Source: Leptolyngbya sp. SIO4C1 (GTDB lineage: Bacteria; Cyanobacteriota; Cyanobacteriia; Phormidesmidales; Phormidesmidaceae). From it: 12,282 nucleotides of DNA. Positions within the stretch are counted from its first letter, which is position 1. Each line of letters begins with the position of its first letter. The stretch is from assembly GCA_010671975.1 (NCBI GenBank), contig JAAHIA010000112.1:1-12282 (forward strand). Reading direction: 5' to 3'. Of this stretch, positions 1 to 5,465 are shown piece after piece. The notes beneath the pieces were generated by a model. It saw nothing but the letters and a program-made list of their open reading frames with translations. It was not told the DNA's origin and ran no database searches. The position numbers were made by a program, and so were the translations under genes.

Positions 1-221
1 TGCGACTCTCCCAGCGCAATACTGAGACCACGATGGCGGAAAGCGGCTTTAGCAATACTGACCTAGCCCAGGCGCTAGCTGCCAGGGGGCATATCTTTAC
101 CGAAACTGATGAAATCGGTGCGGCCACTGGCATTGTGAGTCGCCCAGATGGCACCTTGGAGGCAGCTGCTGAGCCCAGTCGTCGCGGCGGCGGGGCGGCA
201 ATGGTGGTCAATCCGCTTTAG
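1..221 (+). CDS. ggt: Gamma-glutamyltransferase, C-terminal end (5' part outside window)
   Basis: The reading frame is open from base 3 and ends with TAG at 219-221, so the visible part is the last 72 residues of a longer protein. The residues match the end of the small subunit of gamma-glutamyltransferase: a segment with ARGH, then a GxVSRPDGTLEAAAEPSRRGGGA stretch, the usual 'DG-L-AA-DPR-GG-A' terminus of this family. Family members are periplasmic or secreted N-terminal-nucleophile enzymes that cleave the gamma-glutamyl bond of glutathione and related peptides. The catalytic threonine and the autoprocessing site lie upstream and cannot be checked. The ATG at 33 is internal and not a start. 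The 3' end overlaps the convergent PRC-barrel gene by 14 bases. Assignment rests on the C-terminal motif alone. Confidence 0.75.
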   Translation, partial: RLSQRNTETTMAESGFSNTDLAQALAARGHIFTETDEIGAATGIVSRPDGTLEAAAEPSRRGGGAAMVVNPL

Positions 222-1059
222 GTGGTTCTGACTGAGAAGCCTCTGTGGGTTCGTCTTCCCAAACTTCAAAAGCGTCGACGTCGATCGGGTCAGCAGGCTC
301 GTCTGGTTGAAACATGGTCGGGGGCTTAAAGCCGCTCTTTTGAAAGCGCGATCGCACGTTTGAAACTTCTTTTTGAACGCGATCGCGCACCTGCTGCGTG
401 GTTTCCTGCAGCTGATCGCCGAGCTCTGGCAGATTTTCTTGAGTATACTGCTGCAGCCTGTCGGCGAGCGTTTTGGCCCCCTGCTTGAGCGACTGCCAGT
501 CTTGCTGAGTCTGAGCGTAATCTGATTTAAGAAAATCGGCGGCCTGAGCTGCCTTTTGCTGTAGCCCCTCGGTGTACAATTCAGCCTGACTGGCCGCGCT
601 GGCAGTAATCATCATGCGCTTGCGCCCGGCGCTGAGTACGGCTGTGGGAGACAGGCTATAGAGTCCCTCAGTGAGCTCGCTTAGCCCTTCAGCAGCAAAG
701 AGGTAGAGCTCGATCGCGCCCGTTGCTCGATCGAGCAGATAGTCGGCAATATGGCCAATGCGATCGCCGGTATCGGTCCAGACCTCCAGGCCAACGGCCG
801 CCTGAGCTGCCGTCAATTGGTCGTCGCTGTCGGTTTGATTCACCACTAGGCTATCGTGACCAATGCTCACCAGCTGCGACCAGCTAAAGGTCTGCTTCTG
901 TCGGCCCAGCCATCCCGTCTTGCAGACGAAGCCAGCCACCTGAGCCTGCTGAATATTCACCAGCAGTGTGTCAACGTAGCCGACTTCCTCGGTGGTTTCA
1001 AACTCAATCACCAGGCGATTGAGTAGCTGTGCCTGGCGAATCAGGGCATCCTCGGTCAT
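208..1059 (-). CDS. PRC-barrel domain protein with helical C-terminal region
   Basis: The product is 283 residues. Two PRC-barrel-like beta domains are visible: about residues 8-73 (E-VGYVDTLLV, then FSWSQLVSIG) and about 86-155 (VGLEVWTDTGDRIGHIADYLLD, then YSLSP). A Gln/Ala-rich amphipathic helical region of about 85 residues follows (158-243), then an acidic, proline-rich tail. There is no signal peptide and no membrane segment, so it is probably cytoplasmic. PRC barrels are small modules found in RimM, the photosynthetic reaction-centre H subunit and many uncharacterised cyanobacterial proteins; the function here is unknown. I start at the ATG at 1059 because AAAGGA lies 8 bases upstream and a TATAAA box sits just before it; the in-frame ATG at 1080 would add 7 residues. 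The 3' end overlaps the gamma-glutamyltransferase gene. Confidence 0.8.
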   Translation of the reverse strand: MTEDALIRQAQLLNRLVIEFETTEEVGYVDTLLVNIQQAQVAGFVCKTGWLGRQKQTFSWSQLVSIGHDSLVVNQTDSDDQLTAAQAAVGLEVWTDTGDRIGHIADYLLDRATGAIELYLFAAEGLSELTEGLYSLSPTAVLSAGRKRMMITASAASQAELYTEGLQQKAAQAADFLKSDYAQTQQDWQSLKQGAKTLADRLQQYTQENLPELGDQLQETTQQVRDRVQKEVSNVRSRFQKSGFKPPTMFQPDEPADPIDVDAFEVWEDEPTEASQSEPPKAD

Positions 1060-1122
1060 AGCAAGCGTCCTTTTGCACACATCTTTGATTTATAGCAACT
1101 TTAGCGAGAGGTTGAGGGCGAA
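1060..1122. promoter_or_regulatory. Divergent spacer between PRC-barrel and hydrolase genes
   Basis: These 63 bases separate two gene starts pointing away from each other. On the minus strand TATAAA (1089-1094) is a plausible -10 box for the PRC gene, giving a leader of about 20 bases to the start at 1059. On the plus strand GAGGG lies just upstream of the hydrolase ATG at 1123 as its ribosome binding site. No clear -35 box is visible in either direction. Confidence 0.4.
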
Positions 1123-1995
1123 ATGTTTGAAGGCTTTAAGCAACATCGTCTGCGCGTGCGCGAGGCCACAATCAATGCCGTGATGGGCGGCAGCGGGCCG
1201 GCGCTGCTGCTGCTGCACGGCTATCCTCAAACCTATGTTATGTGGCATCGGCTGGTGCCCCAGCTGGCTCAGCACTTTACGGTAGTCTGCACCGATCTGC
1301 GCGGCTATGGCGACAGCAGTAAGCCGGCGTCTACGGCTGACCACGCTGTCTACTCCAAGCGAGCCACTGCTCAAGATCAGGTTGAAGCGATGGCTGCGCT
1401 CGGCTTTGAGACCTTTATGGCAGCCGGACACGATCGCGGCGGCCGAGTGTTGCATCGACTGCTATTAGATCATCCTGGTCGGGTCACCCGGGCCGCAGTG
1501 CTAGACATTGTGCCGACGCGCCATATCTTCAAAACTATCAATCAGCAGATGGCCACCCTTTATGAGCACTGGTTCTTTTTGATTCAGCCTAACGGCTTTC
1601 CAGAGCATCTGATTGCTCAGGACCCAGACTACTATCTCACTACCAAGCTGCGCCGCTGGAGCGCTGCGCCTGAGGCGTTTACTGAAGCCGCCATGCAGGA
1701 ATATCAGCGCTGCTTTCGTCAGCCTGAAACAATTCATGCCACCTGTGAGGACTATCGGGCCGCCGCTACTATCGATCTAGCGCATGACGAGGCTGACCTC
1801 GACCAAAAAATCCAATGCCCGCTGCTGGTGCTTTGGGGAGCAAAAGGGGCGATGGAGCAGCACTATGATGTCTTGGCAACCTGGCGCGATCGCGCTAGCC
1901 ACGTGCAGGGGCAAGCGCTGCCCTGCGGCCACTTTTTGCCAGAAGAGGCCCCTCAGGAGACGGCTCAGGCCCTACTGGCCTTCTTCCAGGCTTAA
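1123..1995 (+). CDS. Alpha/beta hydrolase, haloacetate (fluoroacetate) dehalogenase type
   Basis: The product is 290 residues, the normal length for the family. It shows HGYPQ (oxyanion region, residues 32-36), GHDRGGR (102-108) with the nucleophile Asp104 and substrate-binding Arg105 and Arg108, Asp128 in LDIVPT, His149-Trp150, Tyr211 in CEDYRA, and the catalytic base His270 in GHFLPEEAP. These match the catalytic triad and fluoride pocket (His, Trp, Tyr) described for bacterial fluoroacetate dehalogenase, at near-identical spacing. The known reaction is hydrolysis of haloacetates to glycolate via an ester on the nucleophilic Asp. Whether this protein attacks haloacetates or another substrate is inference; epoxide hydrolases share the fold but use two lid tyrosines. 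It is probably cytosolic, with no signal peptide. The gene stands alone and its end is 23 bases from the end of pth. Confidence 0.85.
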   Translation: MFEGFKQHRLRVREATINAVMGGSGPALLLLHGYPQTYVMWHRLVPQLAQHFTVVCTDLRGYGDSSKPASTADHAVYSKRATAQDQVEAMAALGFETFMAAGHDRGGRVLHRLLLDHPGRVTRAAVLDIVPTRHIFKTINQQMATLYEHWFFLIQPNGFPEHLIAQDPDYYLTTKLRRWSAAPEAFTEAAMQEYQRCFRQPETIHATCEDYRAAATIDLAHDEADLDQKIQCPLLVLWGAKGAMEQHYDVLATWRDRASHVQGQALPCGHFLPEEAPQETAQALLAFFQA

Positions 1996-2018
1996 GAGCC
2001 AACCGGCAAAGCCGACCG

Positions 2019-2633
2019 CTAAACCTCAATCTCTCGACCGTTATACCGGTTCATGGCCTGCTGCACACCTTGGCGCAAACTACAGTCGAGGGCATCTACA
2101 GCGGTTGGCACCACTGCATCCATCAGCTTGCGCTCGGCGGGCGCGAACTTACCGAGCACGTGCGCAATCACGGCGCGATCGCGCTCATCAGCACTGCCAA
2201 TACCAAGGCGCAGCCGAGGAAAATCCTGCGTGCTTAAATGAGCAATCAGCGACTTCATGCCGTTGTGTCCTCCGGCTGAGCCAGACAGCCGCAGGCGCAG
2301 CTTACCCACGGGTAAATCCATATCGTCATAGACTGCTAGCACTGCGCCAGGCGATAGCTTGTACCAGTCCAGGACTGCCCGCACCGCGCGGCCTGAGCGA
2401 TTCATGTAGGTTGTTGGCTTCAGCAAGATCAGACGCTCTCCACTTGCGCTCCGGCCTTCGCCAGCAAACCCTTGAAATCGGCGATTCTCAGACAGCGAAA
2501 TCTGCCAGCGCTGAGCAAACGCATCAATTACCTCGAACCCGACGTTGTGGCGAGTTCGATCGTATTTCACGCCTGGGTTGCCTAGCCCCACAATCAGCTG
2601 CGGCAGCTCTGGCGGACTAGCAGCTTCACTCAT
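2019..2633 (-). CDS. pth: Peptidyl-tRNA hydrolase
   Basis: The enzyme cleaves peptidyl-tRNA released by stalled ribosomes and so recycles tRNA in the cytoplasm. The 204-residue product has all family landmarks: VGLGNPG (residues 15-21, Asn19), RHNVGF with the catalytic His29, PTTYMNRSG with Asn78, VYDDMDLPVG with Asp103, and GSAGGHNG with His123 and Asn124. The N-terminus carries about 10 extra residues before the core. The start is the only reasonable ATG; its ribosome binding site is weak (AGG about 11 bases upstream). It is the last gene of a psbH-tatA-pth run on this strand, 70 bases after tatA, an order also seen in other cyanobacteria. Confidence 0.97.
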   Translation of the reverse strand: MSEAASPPELPQLIVGLGNPGVKYDRTRHNVGFEVIDAFAQRWQISLSENRRFQGFAGEGRSASGERLILLKPTTYMNRSGRAVRAVLDWYKLSPGAVLAVYDDMDLPVGKLRLRLSGSAGGHNGMKSLIAHLSTQDFPRLRLGIGSADERDRAVIAHVLGKFAPAERKLMDAVVPTAVDALDCSLRQGVQQAMNRYNGREIEV

Positions 2634-2668
2634 GCGCTCAGACAGCCTATCGCACTGCGTATCACACC

Positions 2669-2687
2669 TACGTTTCCAATACGTTTC
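2669..2687. repeat. Two direct copies of TACGTTTC at 11-base spacing
   Basis: TACGTTTC occurs at 2669-2676 and again at 2680-2687, separated by CAA, between the end of tatA and the start of pth. The 11-base period is about one helical turn, so a protein could bind both copies on one face of the DNA. Between the tatA stop and the repeat the minus strand also has a run of six T after a weak CCTA/TAGG stem. No function is known to me. Confidence 0.4.
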
Positions 2688-2703
2688 TAAAAAATCCTAG
2701 CGT

Positions 2704-3051
2704 TTAGGCCGCCTCTTCGTCGGTGGTTTGCTCGGCCTGAGCAGGCTCAGCTGCGCTCGCTGTTTCGTGCGCCGCATCAATCACCTCTGCGTCGGTCACT
2801 TCCTGATTGGCCGACAGCGCTTTAGGCTCAGGCTTCTCAATCGTTGCTTTCATCGGCTCAGCAACGACCTTCTCAATTCGCTCGGCCTCTTTCTTAAACT
2901 CTGCTTCAAACTCTTTCGAAGCGTCCTGAAATCCTTTGAGCGCCTTACCTAGACTGCGGCCAATTTCAGGTAGCTTCTTCGGCCCGAAAACCAGCAGCGC
3001 AATCACCAAAATTAGCGCCATCTCAGGCAGACCAATGCCAAAAATATTCAT
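2704..3051 (-). CDS. tatA: Sec-independent protein translocase subunit TatA/TatE
   Basis: The 115-residue protein has the TatA plan: a short N-terminus, one membrane segment (about residues 4-21) holding Glu10 as in the plant thylakoid homologue Tha4, the hinge FGPKKLPEIGR (22-32), an amphipathic helix (about 31-60), then a charged, disordered Glu/Ala-rich tail. TatA subunits assemble with TatC to pass folded twin-arginine proteins across the thylakoid and plasma membranes. The ribosome binding site is strong (GAGGAG, 5 bases before the ATG). It lies 116 bases downstream of psbH and 70 upstream of pth on the same strand. TatA and TatB/E are hard to separate by sequence; the short hinge and the single gene favour TatA. 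Confidence 0.95.
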   Translation of the reverse strand: MNIFGIGLPEMALILVIALLVFGPKKLPEIGRSLGKALKGFQDASKEFEAEFKKEAERIEKVVAEPMKATIEKPEPKALSANQEVTDAEVIDAAHETASAAEPAQAEQTTDEEAA

Positions 3052-3080
3052 AAGCGCTCCTCTACCTGCCGCTTCTTAAC

Positions 3081-3111
3081 CTCAAGCTTTTTGCTCAAGC
3101 TTTTTGCTCAA
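3081..3111. repeat. 13-base tandem repeat in the psbH-tatA spacer
   Basis: CTCAAGCTTTTTG is present twice in exact tandem (3081-3093 and 3094-3106), followed by a third start CTCAA (3107-3111). Read on the tatA strand the unit is TTGAGCAAAAAGC. It sits upstream of the tatA ribosome binding site. It may be a slippage product or a binding site; the TTGAGC starts resemble -35 boxes, but no matching -10 box is seen at normal spacing. Confidence 0.6.
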
Positions 3112-3119
3112 AGTTTAAA

Positions 3120-3143
3120 GGGCAGGCACGCCAGTACCTACCC
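3120..3143 (-). terminator. Hairpin after psbH (terminator or processing stem)
   Basis: On the minus strand GGGTAGGTAC, loop TGGC, then GTGCCTGCCC form a continuous 10-base-pair stem if two G-U pairs are allowed, 24 bases after the psbH stop codon. It is followed by TTTAAACTTT, a broken U-rich tail. The plus-strand RNA would have two C-A mismatches at the same places, so the structure favours psbH-sense RNA. It could attenuate transcription into tatA or protect the 3' end of psbH mRNA. The poor U-run makes full termination uncertain. Confidence 0.5.
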
Positions 3144-3167
3144 TTAGCCTACACTCAGAAAGCTGCG

Positions 3168-3371
3168 TTAGTTACCCAGACTGCGCCAGTCAACGTCGAC
3201 TCCCTGAATCTGAATGGAGTTGTTGTAGAGCTGCAGAATAATCAGCAGAAAAACCAGGAAGAGGGCCATAAAGAAGCCCATCAGCGGAGTTGTGCCCCAG
3301 CCGGGTGAAACTTTACCGTATTCAGAGTTAAGCGGTCTCAATAGGTTTCCTAATTTTGTCTGCTGTGCCAT
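3168..3371 (-). CDS. psbH: Photosystem II protein H
   Basis: PsbH is a small intrinsic subunit of photosystem II in the thylakoid membrane, near CP47, and helps assembly and acceptor-side function. The 67-residue product has the conserved family sequence: TKLGNLLRPLNSEYGKVSPGWGT-like N-terminal half, TTPLMG, a single membrane span (about residues 30-49), and the C-terminal QLYNNSI motif. It lacks the phosphorylated N-terminal extension of plant PsbH, as is normal for cyanobacteria. AAGG lies 10 bases before the ATG. It is divergent from psbN and is followed by tatA and pth. Confidence 0.98.
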   Translation of the reverse strand: MAQQTKLGNLLRPLNSEYGKVSPGWGTTPLMGFFMALFLVFLLIILQLYNNSIQIQGVDVDWRSLGN

Positions 3372-3446
3372 GGGTTATTCGCCTTAAGGTCACTTTATAT
3401 TCTGTAATATCATAGAGTTTACAGCCTCTTGTTCTTAAAAGATCCT
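3372..3446. promoter_or_regulatory. Divergent psbH / psbN promoter region
   Basis: These 75 A+T-rich bases lie between the starts of psbH (-) and psbN (+). On the plus strand TAATAT is a candidate -10 for psbN. On the minus strand TATGAT is a candidate -10 for psbH. The two boxes overlap, so transcription in the two directions may compete. No good -35 match was found for either, so the exact promoter positions are tentative. Confidence 0.5.
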
Positions 3447-3578
3447 ATGGATTCTGCAACAGTTCTTATTATTTCAGTGGGTGCCATCGTACTCGCATTT
3501 ACCGGATTTGCTATCTACACTGCGTTTGGCCCGCCGGCCAAGCAGCTGAGCGATCCGTTTGAAGATCACGAAGATTAG
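3447..3578 (+). CDS. psbN: PsbN, photosystem II assembly factor
   Basis: This 43-residue protein begins MDSATVLIIS, has one N-terminal membrane segment (about residues 5-27), then the conserved FGPPAKQLSDPFEDHED end, which identifies PsbN. The length equals the family norm. In plants PsbN is needed for assembly of the photosystem II reaction centre and is not a subunit of the finished complex; the cyanobacterial role is inferred from that. It is read away from psbH, the usual cyanobacterial arrangement. No strong ribosome binding site precedes the ATG. The gene is short enough to be missed by length-filtered gene callers. Confidence 0.97.
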   Translation: MDSATVLIISVGAIVLAFTGFAIYTAFGPPAKQLSDPFEDHED

Positions 3579-3613
3579 TCCTGACGCGCCTTTGGCCAAT
3601 CCAGGCTGAGGAG

Positions 3614-3622
3614 TGATACAAT
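3614..3622 (+). promoter_or_regulatory. Extended -10 promoter upstream of rpsP
   Basis: TGATACAAT fits an extended -10 element (TGnTAtAAT type). TTGGCC at 3592-3597 is a poor -35 at 19 bases, but extended -10 promoters need little -35 match. Transcription from about 3629 would give a leader of about 130 bases before rpsP. Confidence 0.5.
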
Positions 3623-3638
3623 CAGGTACTCTGCAGTT

Positions 3639-3711
3639 CCCCTGCCGCCGGCTCGCTTAGCAGCTGAGGTTAGCCACCCTCAAGCTGATGGGCGCTAGAC
3701 TAGGGCAGGGG
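3639..3711 (+). promoter_or_regulatory. Foldable leader of rpsP mRNA
   Basis: Two nested inverted repeats lie between the rpsP promoter candidate and the gene. The outer stem pairs CCCCTGCC (3639-3646) with GGCAGGGG (3704-3711). The inner stem pairs CAGCTGAGG (3661-3669) with CCTCAAGCTG (3678-3687), nine pairs with one bulged A and an 8-base loop. Leaders of ribosomal protein genes often bind the encoded protein or another regulator, but I know of no described element matching this one. The rpsP start lies 49 bases downstream. Confidence 0.45.
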
Positions 3712-3759
3712 TATTGCGCTGAAAACTTGTCCCTTAGCACCGAACTCAACGCTGAACCT

Positions 3760-4011
3760 ATGATCAAACTGCGATTAAAGCGCTATGGTAAGAAACGCGA
3801 AGTTAGCTACCGGATTGTGGCCATGAATAGCCGCGATCGCCGCGATGGTCGTCCCCTAGAGGAGCTAGGCTACTACAATCCTCGCACCGACGAGACCCGG
3901 TTAGAGGTGCCAGCCATTGTCAAGCGCCTGAAAGAAGGTGCTCAGCCCACTAAAACCGTACAGCGCATCCTAGAGAAGGCGAACGTCTACGAGCAGGTTG
4001 GTAGCCAGTAG
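3760..4011 (+). CDS. rpsP: 30S ribosomal protein S16
   Basis: The 83-residue product starts MIKLRLKRYGKKREVSYRI, the standard S16 N-terminus, and continues with SRRDGRPLEELGYYNP-type sequence (here NSRDRRDGRP), VPAIVKRLKEGAQPT and a short C-terminal helix. S16 binds 16S rRNA early in small-subunit assembly. An in-frame ATG at 3688 would add 24 residues without family support and would overlap the leader structure, so I use 3760. No clear ribosome binding site is present. It heads a probable rpsP-khpA-phoH unit, with khpA starting 20 bases after the stop. Confidence 0.97.
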   Translation: MIKLRLKRYGKKREVSYRIVAMNSRDRRDGRPLEELGYYNPRTDETRLEVPAIVKRLKEGAQPTKTVQRILEKANVYEQVGSQ

Positions 4012-4031
4012 TTTTGGTTTAGAGGTTGAAG

Positions 4032-4379
4032 GTGCCTGATTTTGAAGCCCTAGTCCGATATTTGGTAGAGCCCTTTCTAGATACGCCTGAGGCCCTGCGG
4101 CTCGACTGTGAACGTCTCTCAGGCGGCAAGCGCTTGTGGATTCGAGTGGCTTTTGACGGTGAAGACAAAGGGCGCGTATTTGGACGCGGCGGTCGCAATA
4201 TTCAGGCTATTCGCAAGGTGGTTAGGGCTACAGCTAAGCTGTCGGACTGTTCGGTCAACTTAGATGTCTATGGCGAGTCGGCGCACGAGGGGAACGGCTC
4301 TGGCGGTCGCTCGCGCGGCGGTCCGACTCGGGCGCGTCACCGCTCCTCTCAAGATCGTCCCCGTCGCCGCTCGTCATAG
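4032..4379 (+). CDS. khpA: KH-domain RNA-binding protein (KhpA type) with Arg-rich tail
   Basis: The N-terminal 80 residues form a type II KH domain: PDFEALVRYLVEPFLD, then GRVFGRGGRNIQAIRKVVR with the GxxG loop GRGG at residues 51-54. KhpA is a small RNA chaperone that in Gram-positive bacteria pairs with KhpB/Jag; the rpsP-khpA adjacency is widely conserved. The protein is 115 residues, longer than the usual 75-85, because of a Gly/Ser/Arg tail (about 84-115) with 9 Arg in its last 25 residues. I choose GTG at 4032 because AGAGG lies 6 bases upstream; the in-frame TTG at 4026 abuts that AGAGG and would leave no spacing. phoH follows after 67 bases. Confidence 0.9.
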   Translation: MPDFEALVRYLVEPFLDTPEALRLDCERLSGGKRLWIRVAFDGEDKGRVFGRGGRNIQAIRKVVRATAKLSDCSVNLDVYGESAHEGNGSGGRSRGGPTRARHRSSQDRPRRRSS

Positions 4380-4446
4380 CAGTGAGATGTGTGAACTAGG
4401 CACCTAGGCCAGGTCGCACACAGTCTAGCGTTTGGCCACAGTTGGC

Positions 4447-5400
4447 ATGGAAAGTAGCTTCAAGCTTGAGTTTGCAAATCCAGAAAGCGCTATGGCGCTG
4501 GCCGGCTATCGAGAAGATACGCTGAAGCGGCTGTCGCAGCAAACGGGGGCCAAGCTGGTGCTGCGAGGCAATGAGCTGCTGCTCTCGGGCACGGCCGCTC
4601 AGGTTGAGCGATCGCGACGTCTGATCGAATCGCTCGAGCCGCTGTGGTCTCGGGGCCAGACGGTGGCCATGGCCGATCTAATGACGGCTGTCCAGGCGCT
4701 GGATACGCATCAGGAAGACGAGCTCAATCTGCTGCAGCGGGATGTGATTACCCGCACGCGGCGCGGCGAAACTATTCGAGCTAAGACCTTTCGTCAGCGC
4801 AAGTATATTCAGGCCTTAAAGTCAAAAGATTTAGTGTTCTGTACGGGGCCAGCCGGTACCGGTAAGACCTTTTTAGCGGCCATGGTAGCTGTTCAAGCGC
4901 TGATGGAGCAGCAGTACGAGCGGCTGATCTTGACGCGACCCGCTGTGGAGGCCGGTGAGCGACTGGGCTTTCTGCCAGGCGATCTGCAGCAAAAGGTCAA
5001 TCCATACCTTAGGCCGCTTTATGATGCGCTGCATGAGCTGCTCGATCCAGAAAAAATTCCCAGCCTGATGGAGCGCGGTGTGATAGAAGTGGCCCCGCTG
5101 GCCTATATGCGCGGGCGCACCCTCAATAACGCTTTCATCATCCTAGACGAGGCACAGAACACGACGCAGGCGCAGATGAAGATGGTGCTGACGCGCCTGG
5201 GCTTCCAGTCGCGGATGGTGGTCACTGGCGACATTACGCAGACCGATCTGCCAAGCTATCAAAATTCGGGCCTGGCGCGCGCTATCAAAATCCTGTCTGG
5301 GGTGGAAGGCATTGCCTTTTGTCAGCTAACCAAGGCCGATGTCGTGCGGCATCCGCTCGTGCAGCAGATTGTGGGTGCCTACGAGCAGCACGAGGCCTGA
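4447..5400 (+). CDS. phoH: PhoH family ATPase (PhoH-like protein)
   Basis: The 317-residue product has an N-terminal KH-like/R3H-like region (about residues 1-70) with SFKLEF and GNELLLSG, then the PhoH P-loop NTPase domain: Walker A GPAGTGKT (134-141), LTRPAVEAGERLGFLPGD, MRGRTLNN, Walker B FIILDEAQN (230-238), and VTGDITQTDLP. PhoH/YbeZ proteins are cytoplasmic ATPases linked to RNA metabolism and ribosome maturation, often beside YbeY; ybeY is not in this window. Placement after rpsP and khpA supports an RNA role. The chosen ATG lacks a good ribosome binding site; an in-frame TTG at 4432 would add 5 residues and has no better one. A 65-base A+T-rich spacer follows before the SNF2 gene. Confidence 0.95.
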   Translation: MESSFKLEFANPESAMALAGYREDTLKRLSQQTGAKLVLRGNELLLSGTAAQVERSRRLIESLEPLWSRGQTVAMADLMTAVQALDTHQEDELNLLQRDVITRTRRGETIRAKTFRQRKYIQALKSKDLVFCTGPAGTGKTFLAAMVAVQALMEQQYERLILTRPAVEAGERLGFLPGDLQQKVNPYLRPLYDALHELLDPEKIPSLMERGVIEVAPLAYMRGRTLNNAFIILDEAQNTTQAQMKMVLTRLGFQSRMVVTGDITQTDLPSYQNSGLARAIKILSGVEGIAFCQLTKADVVRHPLVQQIVGAYEQHEA

Positions 5401-5465
5401 ATTTTACGTCGAGTCCTAGGCCATCAAGTTTTAGTTTTAAGTTTTTGCAGCGCTCAGCGAGGGTT

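Noticed and set aside
1784..2620. Long open frame on the plus strand (278 codons) across the hydrolase end and antisense to pth
   Set aside because: It is out of frame with the hydrolase, antisense to a clear pth, very rich in Arg, Ala and Ser, and resembles no protein family. It is a by-product of GC-rich coding.
3688..3759. In-frame ATG giving rpsP a 24-residue extension
   Set aside because: S16 proteins begin MIKLRL, and the extension falls on the leader hairpins.
4026..4031. TTG start for the KH protein
   Set aside because: The ribosome binding site AGAGG directly touches it; GTG six bases later has correct spacing and a better family match.
4389..4421. Inverted repeats GTGTG/CACAC and CTAG/CTAG between khpA and phoH
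   Set aside because: The stems are only four to five pairs, with poor spacing and no U-run; too weak to call.
5319..5465. In-frame upstream extension of the SNF2 protein
   Set aside because: It overlaps the end of phoH and does not resemble SNF2 N-termini, which start at the MAVLHGSWL position.
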